Shown piece after piece: positions 36,292 to 45,309 of a stretch of 47,856 nt of DNA; the stretch's first letter is position 1; the number at the start of each line of letters is the position of its first letter. Where the stretch lies: contig JAGVBZ010000022.1 in the NCBI GenBank assembly GCA_020059465.1, positions 1 through 47,856 on the forward strand. Direction: 5' to 3'. The stretch is from Brevinematales bacterium (GTDB lineage Bacteria; Spirochaetota; Brevinematia; Brevinematales; GWF1-51-8). The notes beneath the pieces are model-generated. The model saw nothing but the letters and a program-made list of their open reading frames with translations, had not been told where the DNA came from and made no database searches. The position numbers and the translations under genes were made by a program.

Positions 36292-38271
36292 ATGGACCGG
36301 TTAAGAGAAATATTAGAAAACGATCAGGCGAATGAACTGGAACGAAACGCGCAAAACTCAATAGACGGCGATTTTGACAATGAAGTCGAAGTGTTCGCGT
36401 TTTCTATCGAACAAGCCTTACAGAACGCCTCCGAGGCGTTGGGAACCAGCATGGTCAATCTGGAATATGAGATATTGGAAAAGGGTACCGTCGGTATCTT
36501 CGGTTTCTTTAAAAAACCCTACCGTATTCTGGTGCGTAAAACTTCCTCTCTGGATACCTCTCATCTTATGGGCGGCCTGCAAACCGACTTCGATTCTCAC
36601 AATGTGGTTCTCCAGAATCTGGACGGTACGTTCAAAGTTCAGGTTCGCAAAGCGGGTGTCATGCTGAAAGTTACCGCTCCCAAAGGAGAGGGAAAACCGA
36701 TCGATGTGAACGCTATTTTCGCTCATCTTCAGCGCAGGGAAATAAACAATTTTGACCAAGGCGCTGTAAAGAAGACACTTTCCCGCGCTTCGGGGGATTG
36801 GGTACGTATCGGAGACTATGTGCCGTCGCCGAACGACAGCGCTATCCAGATGCAGATCGCCCCGGATGAAATGAAAGCTTTCGTAACTATGACCAAACCC
36901 GAGAAATTCGGCCGTGTCCCGGATACCGAAGAAATAGTATCCCTTCTCAAGGGCAAAAATGTTCATTACGGGTTTAAGGAAAATGTGATCAAGGATGCCA
37001 TTGAGAACGAACTTTTCAATATGCCCATCTTAGTGGCTGAAGGCGATATGCCTCTCGAGGGAAAGGACGCGGAAATCAGGTATCATTTTAAGACCGCGAC
37101 CGACGAAGTAAAATTCCAGGTAGCCGATGACGGAAGCGTCGACTTCCATAAATTGGACATCATCCAAAGCGTTGTTGTCGGGCAGGTACTTGCCACTAAA
37201 GTACCCGGTGAAAAAGGAAAGGCGGGACGTACAATTACCGGGAGAATTATTCCCTCCCGAGACGGACGGGATGTCAAACTGATACCCGGTACAAACACCC
37301 AGCTTTCGCAGGACAATATGCAGATCGTTTCCACTATTAACGGTCATGTTAATTTCAAAAACGGCCGCGTTAATGTTGAAGAAGTATGGGAAGTCACCGG
37401 TGATGTGGACATGACGACCGGGGATATCAATTACCCGGGGACTGTTATTATCTACGGGAATGTCAACGATACGTTTAAAGTTTATTCCGGCGGTAATATA
37501 GAGATCAAGGGTAACGTAGGTAAGGCGGAAGTGGTCGCCGAAGGAGATATTATTGTCCGTCAGGGTATACAGGGTAAGGATGAGGCGAAGATCACATGCG
37601 GCGGCGAACTATACGCCCGTTTTGTAGAACGCGCAAATATCAAAACCGAGGGAGATATTTTTATCACCGAGGTAATACTCCACTGTCATGTGGACTGTAA
37701 AAGCAATATCTATGTGTCCGGCGGTAAACGTTCCCAGATAGCTGGCGGACATGTACGCGCTCTTAAGGAAATAAATGCGAAGTACCTCGGCGCGGAATCC
37801 TACACGGAAACGCTTCTCGAAGCGGGAATTGATCCCGACGCGGAAGACAAACTTATAGAAGTGATCAGACGAAAGGATGAACTCAGTAAGGAACTGACTG
37901 AAATCGGGAAACAGCTGAACAATCTGTCGATGATGATGGCTTCCGGCCCGCTACCCCCGAATAAAGAAGAATCCTATCAGATGCTTTCCGTGAAGAACAT
38001 AGAATTCAAGGAAGAATTGAACGCTCTTTCCGAACAGTCTGAGGAATTGCAGAAATATCTGGAATCGCTGGGTAAGGACGCGAAGATCAGCGCATCGAAA
38101 ACCACCTACCCCGGTGTAAAAATAAAAATCAAGAGCCTCACTCTGCCTATCAAGAGCGAGTTTAAATTCGTCACATTCTATAAGGAAGGTGCCGACATCC
38201 GTTATGTACCCTATGAAAAACCCAAAGAAGTGGATGAAAAGCTTTTGGCTATGTCCAAAAGAAAGATTTGA
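36292..38271 (+). CDS. fapA: FapA (DUF342) protein with Jag_N-like N-terminal domain
   Basis: The 659-residue cytoplasmic protein starts with a Jag_N-like domain (about residues 33-85, EKGTVGIFGFFKKPYRILV). A FapA linker region follows (about 150-340), then a right-handed beta-helix (about 355-490; strands such as GGNIEIKGNVGKAEVVAEGD) and a C-terminal coiled coil (about 515-590). FapA proteins occur widely in flagellated and spore-forming bacteria and have been linked to flagellar assembly and polar protein positioning; their biochemistry is unsettled. AGGGGG precedes the ATG. The gene lies ten bases after rpoN. The Jag_N fusion suggests nucleic-acid or partner binding. Confidence 0.85.
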   Translation: MDRLREILENDQANELERNAQNSIDGDFDNEVEVFAFSIEQALQNASEALGTSMVNLEYEILEKGTVGIFGFFKKPYRILVRKTSSLDTSHLMGGLQTDFDSHNVVLQNLDGTFKVQVRKAGVMLKVTAPKGEGKPIDVNAIFAHLQRREINNFDQGAVKKTLSRASGDWVRIGDYVPSPNDSAIQMQIAPDEMKAFVTMTKPEKFGRVPDTEEIVSLLKGKNVHYGFKENVIKDAIENELFNMPILVAEGDMPLEGKDAEIRYHFKTATDEVKFQVADDGSVDFHKLDIIQSVVVGQVLATKVPGEKGKAGRTITGRIIPSRDGRDVKLIPGTNTQLSQDNMQIVSTINGHVNFKNGRVNVEEVWEVTGDVDMTTGDINYPGTVIIYGNVNDTFKVYSGGNIEIKGNVGKAEVVAEGDIIVRQGIQGKDEAKITCGGELYARFVERANIKTEGDIFITEVILHCHVDCKSNIYVSGGKRSQIAGGHVRALKEINAKYLGAESYTETLLEAGIDPDAEDKLIEVIRRKDELSKELTEIGKQLNNLSMMMASGPLPPNKEESYQMLSVKNIEFKEELNALSEQSEELQKYLESLGKDAKISASKTTYPGVKIKIKSLTLPIKSEFKFVTFYKEGADIRYVPYEKPKEVDEKLLAMSKRKI

Positions 38272-38339
38272 TTTATTTCCCTTTTTTTTATATTTAAGCT
38301 AAAATAAGATATGTTTATTGATAAGAGGGCGCTATAGGA

Positions 38340-39167
38340 ATGGAACCGGATGTTAAAGAACTTATTATCTCAGCAAGGGCTTACGTCGAAGAAAAACTGC
38401 TCCAGACTCGTAAGAAATTCGAATTAGTAGTAGCATCCTTAACAGATTCTAAAAAGAAAAGCGAACTTCTCGAAAGCATAAGGGAAGTCGAGCGTGATAT
38501 AAAAAAGCTGAACGCCGGACTTTTCAACGAAGGCGATTTAAAAAAGTACAAACTGGAAATTCAGGATTTAAAGAATAATATCTCCGGAGTCTCTATCGAA
38601 AAAGGCATCGGCGAGTATAAAATACTTCGGAATATTCCAATCGTCAATCTGAATCAGCATTCGTTCAATCAGGAAATTAACGCTCTGTGGAGTTACATGC
38701 AGTTTTTTGAGAAGGAATACCTGGGACTTCTCAGCGAACAGAACCTTCGTTTGGATTACGGGCATGCTTATCAGCGGGATAAGTTTTTTACCGTGTTTAA
38801 TGAGACGAACCGTTTTATTCAAAGGTACGGCGAACTTCTCGAACAGATTGAAGACGCCGCCATTCGCGGGAACAAGGATTATCGCGAGAGATTGATTTCC
38901 ATACAGGGGAAGCAGTACCGGGATGTGATACTTCGCGCCGGGAAGTTTCTTCATAGTTTGGATTCATTTATAGAGAGTATTTTCGAAGCCGAGGGACATG
39001 GGGAAAGGGTGTTATTGGAACCGGAAAAAACTGTTTTTATCAGCGGAAATCAGGCAAGTATCGAAGGATTGACTTCCAAAAATGCTTTGCTGGATCTGAA
39101 CCGTTTTGTTAAAGAGTTTATCGATTTTCTCAAGATACCCGAGATTAAAAAAATAGAGGAAGAATAA
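38340..39167 (+). CDS. helical/coiled-coil protein upstream of bactofilin
   Basis: This 275-residue protein is predicted to be almost all helical, with no signal peptide or membrane segment. Charged heptad-like regions cover about residues 5-85 and 150-215. No family is recognised. Its TAA overlaps the bactofilin ATG (TAATG), so the two are translationally coupled and probably act together, perhaps as a bactofilin-associated adaptor. Confidence 0.7.
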   Translation: MEPDVKELIISARAYVEEKLLQTRKKFELVVASLTDSKKKSELLESIREVERDIKKLNAGLFNEGDLKKYKLEIQDLKNNISGVSIEKGIGEYKILRNIPIVNLNQHSFNQEINALWSYMQFFEKEYLGLLSEQNLRLDYGHAYQRDKFFTVFNETNRFIQRYGELLEQIEDAAIRGNKDYRERLISIQGKQYRDVILRAGKFLHSLDSFIESIFEAEGHGERVLLEPEKTVFISGNQASIEGLTSKNALLDLNRFVKEFIDFLKIPEIKKIEEE

Positions 39168-39559
39168 TGGCAGCACCAAATACCCCGTCGCGAACAGTCA
39201 ACCTGATCGGCGAGAAGTCGTTTTTTGAAGGCCGTTTCCTGGTAAACGGGACAATTCAGATAAACGGAAAGTTTGAAGGACAAATCCTGAAGGTCGACAC
39301 TATTCAGGTCGGCCGCACCGGAAAATTAAAGACAGATATAGTCGCTTCGTCCATTGTGGTCGAAGGAGTGGTAGTCGGCAATATTCAGGCGCATACCCGC
39401 GTCATGCTGCTTCCGACCGCCCGTATGCTCGGCGATATTCATACACCCGAACTGATTATCCACAACGGGGTTATCCTCGAAGGGAAGTGCCATATCAGTA
39501 CGGATATGACCCAGCCGGCGCACGATACTATTCTCAAGCTTTACAATAGTGAAGAATAA
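39167..39559 (+). CDS. bactofilin
   Basis: Bactofilins polymerise into cytoskeletal filaments without nucleotides and influence cell shape, stalks or wall synthesis. The 130-residue protein has a short polar N-terminus and then the DUF583 beta-helix core: GEKSFFEGRFLVNGTIQINGKFEGQI, VGRTGKLKTDIVASSIVVEGVVVGNI and ARMLGDIHTPELIIHNGVILEG. This is a typical short bactofilin. It is coupled to the coiled-coil gene upstream and overlaps pdxA by 11 bases. Confidence 0.92.
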   Translation: MAAPNTPSRTVNLIGEKSFFEGRFLVNGTIQINGKFEGQILKVDTIQVGRTGKLKTDIVASSIVVEGVVVGNIQAHTRVMLLPTARMLGDIHTPELIIHNGVILEGKCHISTDMTQPAHDTILKLYNSEE

Positions 39560-40529
39560 GGTTGTACTGACACTCGGCGACCCGAACAGTATCTCCCCGG
39601 AAATCTGCGCAAAATCCCTCGCAAAACTCTTGCCCGAACGGTTAGCTCGATTCATAATAATCGGTGAAAAGAACACTATCGATCGTTATTTTCCCCCATC
39701 CCTCATCGTATCCTTAAAAATCGAAACAATCGACCCGGCCGCATCGGGCGTCGATTTTCATTTATCGCCCGGTACGCCCGATCCGTCGTCCGGAGCGATG
39801 TCGTTTGGATTCCTTCGTCGCGCGGTGGAAATCCTCAAGACCGGGGACGCCGGTTATCTCGTTACAGCGCCTGTTTCCAAGTCTCTGATCGTCAGTTCGG
39901 GACTCCCCGCCACGGAAAATTTCCGGGGCCACACCGATTATCTCGCCGATTCGTTCGGGATATCAGGATACAGCATGATGTTCTATTCGGAAAATCTGAA
40001 GGTTATCCTCGCAACCATCCATACGAGTTTAAAGGATGTCCCTGCTGAATTGACCGTTGAAAAAATAGATACCGCGTTGAAGAACGCGCTGCTTTATTTT
40101 GATATGATTGGAAAGTCGGATTTCCGTATTGCGGTGTGCGGGCTGAACCCCCATGCCGGAGAATCGGGGCTTCTGGGATCGGAGGACTCCTCTGTGATCG
40201 CGCCTGTTGTTGACAGGTACCGCGCAAGGGGATTTGATATCACGGGGCCGCTTCCCGCTGATACGGTGTTTTTTCATGCTTACCGCGGGAAATACGACAT
40301 GGTAATCGCTATGTATCATGACCAGGGCCTTGCGCCGTTTAAAATGCTTCATTTTATTGACGGGGTTAATATTACGCTGGGACTTCCATTTCTGCGTACC
40401 TCCCCCGATCACGGGACGGCCTTCGATATCGCGGGACGGAATATTGCGGACGAAACCAGTATGGATAATGCGCTCGATTTTATCCTAAACGCAGACGAAG
40501 AATGGAGTAAGAAAACCCGGCTTATCTAA
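39549..40529 (+). CDS. pdxA: 4-hydroxythreonine-4-phosphate dehydrogenase
   Basis: The enzyme oxidises 4-phosphohydroxy-L-threonine in DXP-dependent vitamin B6 synthesis. The 326-residue protein matches E. coli PdxA (329) in length. It shows LTLGDPNSISPE (usual GDPAGIGPE, so three positions are changed), TAPVSK, GHTDYLAD with a metal His, LNPHAGESGLLGSED, and MYHDQGLAPFKMLHF with another metal His. The GTG start at 39549 lies inside the bactofilin gene. The changes in the N-terminal loop are notable but do not touch known ligands. Confidence 0.88.
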   Translation: MKNKVVLTLGDPNSISPEICAKSLAKLLPERLARFIIIGEKNTIDRYFPPSLIVSLKIETIDPAASGVDFHLSPGTPDPSSGAMSFGFLRRAVEILKTGDAGYLVTAPVSKSLIVSSGLPATENFRGHTDYLADSFGISGYSMMFYSENLKVILATIHTSLKDVPAELTVEKIDTALKNALLYFDMIGKSDFRIAVCGLNPHAGESGLLGSEDSSVIAPVVDRYRARGFDITGPLPADTVFFHAYRGKYDMVIAMYHDQGLAPFKMLHFIDGVNITLGLPFLRTSPDHGTAFDIAGRNIADETSMDNALDFILNADEEWSKKTRLI

Positions 40530-40568
40530 ACCTGATTTTGCTATAACTCCTCTCAGGTAAATATGATT

Positions 40569-40591
40569 GATAAGTATTCCTCATACTTATC
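40569..40591. other. hairpin downstream of pdxA
   Basis: GATAAGTAT and ATACTTATC form a perfect 9-bp stem around a 5-base loop. No T tract follows, so it may stabilise or end the transcript rather than act as a classic terminator. Confidence 0.4.
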
Positions 40592-40701
40592 CCGCGGCAA
40601 TCAAGTAAATACGAGCTGCAAAACGGAGTTGATCGGCCTTTCAATAATCTCACATCTTAGAACAAAAAACCGCTTATAAAGGGCTTGTTTACGAACTGTT
40701 T

Positions 40702-40815
40702 TTGTCATTGCAAGACCTGAGCCGAAGCAATCTGTTGTACTGTCGTCAAAGGAATTAAACAGACTGCTTCTGCCGCGCTTTAAAAAGCTGGTGTAGCGCG
40801 GTATCGCAGTGACAA
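40702..40815. mobile_element. MITE/REP-like interspersed repeat
   Basis: The 114-bp element has imperfect terminal inverted repeats (TTGTCATTGC at 40702-40711 and GCAGTGACAA at 40806-40815). A second nested pair is AAGCAATCTGTT (40725-40736) with AACAGACTGCTT (40758-40769), and a short GC-rich stem lies at 40773-40801. It encodes nothing. Elements with GTCATTGC ends and an AAGCAATCT box recur in many bacterial genomes. Confidence 0.6.
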
Positions 40816-40972
40816 GAAGATAAGTGTTTTTCGTGTTTGTCATCAAGCCCTAAAGGGACAGTCTTTCATCAATTAATTTACTATTGAAATTCATATCCGG
40901 AAGAGTTGATTGATTCTCCCGAATCGTCAGGAACCTACACAAGTGTTGTAATAAAAACATTTCGATTCAAAT

Positions 40973-41000
40973 TTGACTAAAAAAACATTTAGGTTATAAT
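40973..41000 (+). promoter_or_regulatory. sigma-70 promoter of the slipin gene
   Basis: TTGACT at 40973-40978 and a perfect TATAAT at 40995-41000 are separated by 16 bases, with GGAGG just before the ATG at 41031. Confidence 0.7.
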
Positions 41001-41030
41001 ATATTTAAAAGTTAAGCTCAGGAGGAAAAC

Positions 41031-41768
41031 ATGGAATGGTTATTGATTACGTTAGGAGCAATTTTCCTGATTATTTTACTGTCCAGTCTGAAAATCGTTC
41101 GTGAATACGAGCGTCTCGTCGTATTTCGTTTCGGACGCTTTTTTAAGGTAAAGGGGCCGGGTTTTGTTGTTATCATACCGGGGGTCGATCAGGTTACAAA
41201 GATCGCTACCCGTACTGTGACAATGGATGTGCCGCCGCAGGATGTTATCACACGCGATAATATCTCGGTGACTGTAAACGCGGTCGTCTACTTCCGCGTA
41301 ATCTATCCTGAAAAGGCGATTATTGAAGTACAGGATTTTCAGTATGCTACGTCCCAGATGGCACAGACTATTCTGCGCAGTGTTGTGGGCGAATTTGATT
41401 TGGACGGACTTCTCTCCCAGCGCGAATCTATAAATGAAAAGCTCGAAACCCTCCTGGACCGCGCGACCGATCCTTGGGGCATCAAGGTATCCGCGGTGGA
41501 AATCAAGCATGTGGATCTGCCCGAAGAAATGAAGCGTGCCATGGCCCGTCAGGCTGAGGCCGAACGTGAAAGACGTGCGAAAATCATCGCCGCAAGCGGT
41601 GAATTGGAAGCGTCCCAGAAATTGCTCGAGGCCGCTCAGCGTATGGCTCAGGAACCTGTCACAATTCAACTCCGCTACCTTCAAACACTCAATGAAATAT
41701 CGGCGGAAAACGCTTCGACCATTGTTTTCCCGATTCCTATGGATATGTTCAAAATTTTCCAGAAATAA
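41031..41768 (+). CDS. slipin/stomatin-family SPFH membrane protein
   Basis: The 245-residue protein has one N-terminal membrane hairpin (about residues 3-22) and an SPFH domain ([23 protein letters not shown], then [29 protein letters not shown]). A helical C-terminus rich in Ala and Glu follows (about 170-215, [21 protein letters not shown]). Slipins oligomerise in membrane microdomains. They are usually paired with an NfeD protease-like gene; none is adjacent here. It has its own promoter and terminator, so it stands as a single-gene unit. Confidence 0.92.
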   Translation: MEWLLITLGAIFLIILLSSLKIVREYERLVVFRFGRFFKVKGPGFVVIIPGVDQVTKIATRTVTMDVPPQDVITRDNISVTVNAVVYFRVIYPEKAIIEVQDFQYATSQMAQTILRSVVGEFDLDGLLSQRESINEKLETLLDRATDPWGIKVSAVEIKHVDLPEEMKRAMARQAEAERERRAKIIAASGELEASQKLLEAAQRMAQEPVTIQLRYLQTLNEISAENASTIVFPIPMDMFKIFQK

Positions 41769-41777
41769 ATTTATATC

Positions 41778-41805
41778 GAAGGCAGGGTTTTGCCCTGCCT
41801 TCATT
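41778..41805 (+). terminator. rho-independent terminator of the slipin gene
   Basis: A perfect 10-bp stem (GAAGGCAGGG with CCCTGCCTTC) with a 5-base loop is followed by ATTT. The T tract is weak. Confidence 0.7.
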
Positions 41806-41854
41806 TAAAAAACATAGTAAAAAAAATATATTCATCTCAATGAGAACGTCCTCT

Positions 41855-41881
41855 TAAGGATACACCCATTTATGCCGATTT
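41855..41881 (+). promoter_or_regulatory. sigma-28-like promoter of the fliS operon
   Basis: TAAG at 41855-41858, exactly 15 bases, then GCCGATTT at 41874-41881, close to TAAA-N15-GCCGATAA. A TATAAT at 41882-41887 offers a sigma-70 alternative with a poor -35. A sigma-28 promoter suits a late flagellar chaperone gene. Confidence 0.45.
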
Positions 41882-41917
41882 TATAATAGTAATGATTTTT
41901 CAAGCGAGGGTTCTGCC

Positions 41918-42331
41918 ATGGAAGGGTATAAGAATTACAGGGAAATTGAGATTGAGACAGCGAGCGGTTTGAAGCTTGTCGTAATGTTATATGCCGGAGC
42001 AATCAAGTTTCTTAATCTCGCAATCGAGGGTATTTCCGATAGGAAGCTTGATATTGCCAATAATAATATTATCAAGGTTCAGGATATCATATCCGAACTG
42101 ATCACTTCCTTAAATTTTGAAGCCGGTGAAATAGCAAATAATCTCTACAGTCTCTATGTATATATCAATCGAAGGCTTCTGGAAGCCAATCTGCAGAAGA
42201 ACAATGAAATTTTGCGTGAAGTAATCCTTCTCATAACAACATTAAAAGATGCATGGGAAATTTTACTAAAAAATCAGAAACCTGACGGAGTGAGAACTGC
42301 GGTATCTTCCGGTTTAAATATCTCAGGCTGA
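41918..42331 (+). CDS. fliS: flagellar filament chaperone FliS
   Basis: FliS binds newly made flagellin and prevents premature polymerisation before export. The 137-residue helical protein matches the family: YREIEIETASGLKLVVMLYAGAIKFLNLA at the N-terminus, then IIKVQDIISELITSLNFEAGEIANNLYSLYVYINRRLLEANL. The length is normal. No flagellin or FliD gene is next to it. It leads the operon with the acidic repeat protein, 27 bases downstream. Confidence 0.92.
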   Translation: MEGYKNYREIEIETASGLKLVVMLYAGAIKFLNLAIEGISDRKLDIANNNIIKVQDIISELITSLNFEAGEIANNLYSLYVYINRRLLEANLQKNNEILREVILLITTLKDAWEILLKNQKPDGVRTAVSSGLNISG

Positions 42332-42358
42332 TTCTAAATATTCTTTTTGGGGAAAAAG

Positions 42359-45307
42359 ATGTCTTTGGAGAAAAATGAAATTTTCGACGATCTAGAAATC
42401 GATTTGAATATTGAGACAATTACCCTCGATGATATCGAATTGTCAGAGATTGAGGATGAGAATCTCAATAATTCAACCGATTTTACCAATGAAGAACTGA
42501 ACGAGGTCAAAGTTACCGAATTGAACGCTGGAGACCTCGATTCTCCCTTAGAGAATAGCGACATCTCACTCGAACCGGCGGTACCTGTACAAGCCGACAA
42601 AGCCCCTCAGATCACATTGGAGGAAACCCCTGTCGAGATTGACGAACCTGCTCCCCCGGCAAACCTCGGAGCTAATGAAACTTTAAATATCATACAGGTT
42701 ACTCCCGAGCCTGAAATACCTCAGGACGCACCCTTGCCAATACCCTCAGAGGACGACCGTTTATTTAACCAATCAAAGGCTCTGAAAGACGCCTATGTCA
42801 TCGAGGCAAGTACGGAGATTATTTCCATCAACGGAAACGACTTGGATCGTATCATTAATGACGGAAACGAAAGCCATCTAAAGGAAACGGCTTCAGGCGA
42901 CGAGGTGCCTGTTATCGACGAACCGTTGGTACTCGATACTCCTGATTTCGAGCCTGACGAGCCTCCTGTTCAGACTATTCCGGTATCGGAGGTCTCTCCC
43001 GAATTGGATTTGAACGAAATTAACGATGATAACTTCGAATTGAATATTGAAGAAAACGGTTCGGCTCAGGAGGAGGTCGTTTTCACAAACGAACCCACTG
43101 AAGAACTCCGGGAGCCGGAAATAGATGAAATTCCCGAACTCGACCTCGACCTTTCTGCAGTTACGGCGATTGACAACGATGATGATGACGGACCTATTGC
43201 GCTTTCGTTGGATGAACTGAATAATATAGAAGTGACCGAGGAACCCGAAGAGATGAGCGGGTCACCCATAGATGAATATCCTGCCTCAGGACCTGTTTCT
43301 ATTGTCGAAGAGGAACTTGTTGAGGTCAGCATAGGCGAGCCGTATGCAGAGGAACCGTCTATGATGGATGTAGGCCTCGAATTTGAATCTGATTTCCCGG
43401 AGACTGAAATCAGCGAAGATGAATATCCGGAACTCCAGTCCTCAGATGAGGATGTCGCTGTTTCTGATATTTCTCCGGTTACCCGTCTCGATGACGGCGA
43501 TATGGAACTCGAAATGATGATTGAGGAACCGCAGGACTTGACTGTCAACGAACTCCCTACTCAACCTGCATCCGAGGATGAGTTGCATCTCGAGGCCCCG
43601 GAAAAGTTCGACGCGATCGCTCTTGACGCCGGTTCCGAACCAGAATTGGAAGAGGTGTTTGCAGAGTCGCCCGCTGAGAGCGAACCGATCATTTTGGTCT
43701 CCGATGAAACCGAACTTTCACCTATTCCTTCGTCAACGGAAGAACCGTTTGTATTAGCGGAAGTCGATTCCCCCATCCTATCCGATGAATTAGAGACACC
43801 TGTTATGATAGATGAAGCGCCCGCCGAGCCGGTCGTATTAGTTTCCGAAGATATCGAACTTTCTCCCGTTCCTATTGAAACGGAAGAACCCCTGATTCTT
43901 GATGATGACGAATCTTCCTTTATTGTGGATGATTTTGAGACTCCTGTGATGATAGAGGAATCTGCAGACGAACCAATTGTTCTTGTTTCCGATGATGTTG
44001 AACTTACTCCTATTCCTGCCGAAACAGAACAACCGCTCATACTCGAAGAAGAGGAATCCCCTGCTATGGGTGACGTATTTGAGACGCCTGATATGATAGA
44101 AGATATTGAAACACCGTCTGCGCAGGAAGAAATGCCCGAGCAGTTTTCGATGGACGTTACGGAATCTCCTATCATGCATGAAGAACCTGAATTCGAGATG
44201 ATGGAAACCCCTATTCTTCCCGACGAACCCGTATTCGCACCTGAAACGGACATCACCATACCCGAAGAACTTCCAGCATCCGCGTCGGAATCACCGGTCG
44301 AGCCGGGTGTTCAGGAAGTACAGGAAATGCACGATATTATCGATATCGATACCGAAACAGAACCTTTATCTGCCGGGCCGATCTTAGAAGAGCCCGTACA
44401 GGCGTTGGAAGAACCGATACTTGAAACATTGGAATCCCCCACGGAAGAAATCATTTTTGATAGTTCTGAAATCAGCGCAGTCATGCCGACTACCTATGAT
44501 TTGAGCGAACAGCCTGTGATAGAAGAAACGCCTGTGGCAATAGAAGAGCCGTTGGAAACTCCGGCCGAGATGGAAATGGAGCCTTTCGGGTCGATTTCCG
44601 AGGTAGAGGACACCGCTCCTCAAGCCGCCGCTCCGGCCGCGCACCCTCACGAACTGGAAAAAACGCCTCAGCGCACTCTCGTATCTACCGACGAGCAGGA
44701 AAAAGCATCGCCCTCCGTGGAAATGGTGCCGCTTGAGGAAGAAATAGAGATGTCCCAGAATGATTTCGAGGAAATCGCAAAAATAGAAGAAGCTGAAGAA
44801 TTTGAGGGTATACAGGAGACGGAGTTCGATTCGGTCAATATCAGCGAACCCGAAGTTCCCGAAGAAATGCAATTTGAAACTTCCTCAATGGACTTCTCCG
44901 AACCCGAGCCCGAAATGGAACCCGAACCCGAAATGGAATTGGAGCCTGAACCCGACTTTGATTCTACCGAACATGTTGAGATCGCAGTCGATGAACTGAA
45001 CGAGATTCAATCAGGAATACAGGGCGAGGCTATTCTATCCGAGATACCTTACGAAATGGAATCCGCGCAGGAAACCGTAGTTTCACCCCATGATGAGCCC
45101 GGAATTCACCTGTCGCATGAGCGAAAAGCCCAGATAATCGATGAAAAAGTAGTCAGCCTGAGCGACGATACTAAAGTCGAAGTTAAAAAGATATTGAAAT
45201 ATCTCGATACCCTGCTCGAAGACCTGCCTGAGGATAAGATCAGGAAATTCTCCCAGTCGGAATACTATGACCTTTATGTAAAAATCCTTGATAAACTGGG
45301 TGTGTAA
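42359..45307 (+). CDS. very acidic, Glu/Pro-rich repeat protein
   Basis: The 982-residue protein is overwhelmingly acidic (Glu, Asp, Pro, Ser, Ile) and probably disordered through about residue 910. Residues 442-585 are three tandem 48-residue units built on EP.VLVS.D.ELSP.P.ETE.PLIL. A Pro-Glu-Pro run lies near residue 850-865. The C-terminal 65 residues (about 918-982) differ: they look folded and helical, with KAQIIDEKVVSLSDDTKVEV, then KKILKYLDTLLEDLP and a SEYYDLYVKILDKLGV tail. There is no signal peptide. GGGG lies six bases before the ATG; a TTG at 42347 is also in frame. It lies between fliS and the GAF protein, two bases from the latter. Function unknown; the C-terminal domain is probably the interaction module. 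Confidence 0.8.
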   Translation: MSLEKNEIFDDLEIDLNIETITLDDIELSEIEDENLNNSTDFTNEELNEVKVTELNAGDLDSPLENSDISLEPAVPVQADKAPQITLEETPVEIDEPAPPANLGANETLNIIQVTPEPEIPQDAPLPIPSEDDRLFNQSKALKDAYVIEASTEIISINGNDLDRIINDGNESHLKETASGDEVPVIDEPLVLDTPDFEPDEPPVQTIPVSEVSPELDLNEINDDNFELNIEENGSAQEEVVFTNEPTEELREPEIDEIPELDLDLSAVTAIDNDDDDGPIALSLDELNNIEVTEEPEEMSGSPIDEYPASGPVSIVEEELVEVSIGEPYAEEPSMMDVGLEFESDFPETEISEDEYPELQSSDEDVAVSDISPVTRLDDGDMELEMMIEEPQDLTVNELPTQPASEDELHLEAPEKFDAIALDAGSEPELEEVFAESPAESEPIILVSDETELSPIPSSTEEPFVLAEVDSPILSDELETPVMIDEAPAEPVVLVSEDIELSPVPIETEEPLILDDDESSFIVDDFETPVMIEESADEPIVLVSDDVELTPIPAETEQPLILEEEESPAMGDVFETPDMIEDIETPSAQEEMPEQFSMDVTESPIMHEEPEFEMMETPILPDEPVFAPETDITIPEELPASASESPVEPGVQEVQEMHDIIDIDTETEPLSAGPILEEPVQALEEPILETLESPTEEIIFDSSEISAVMPTTYDLSEQPVIEETPVAIEEPLETPAEMEMEPFGSISEVEDTAPQAAAPAAHPHELEKTPQRTLVSTDEQEKASPSVEMVPLEEEIEMSQNDFEEIAKIEEAEEFEGIQETEFDSVNISEPEVPEEMQFETSSMDFSEPEPEMEPEPEMELEPEPDFDSTEHVEIAVDELNEIQSGIQGEAILSEIPYEMESAQETVVSPHDEPGIHLSHERKAQIIDEKVVSLSDDTKVEVKKILKYLDTLLEDLPEDKIRKFSQSEYYDLYVKILDKLGV
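43682..44113 (+). repeat. three tandem 144-bp coding repeats
   Basis: Three diverged in-frame units begin at 43682, 43826 and 43970, exactly 144 bases apart, each encoding 48 residues. They lie inside the acidic protein gene. Confidence 0.8.
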
Positions 45308-45309
45308 AT

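Larger units (their letters stand above)
40530..41030. other. 501-bp intergenic stretch
   Basis: No gene is seen. The stretch holds a 9-bp hairpin just after pdxA, a MITE-like repeat (40702-40815) and the slipin promoter (40973-41000). Confidence 0.6.

Noticed and set aside
43561-44259. 232-residue minus-strand reading frame, very Ser/Ile-rich
   Set aside because: It is the mirror of the acidic repeat gene; its composition follows from the repeated GAA/GAT-type codons of the sense gene and it has no start context.
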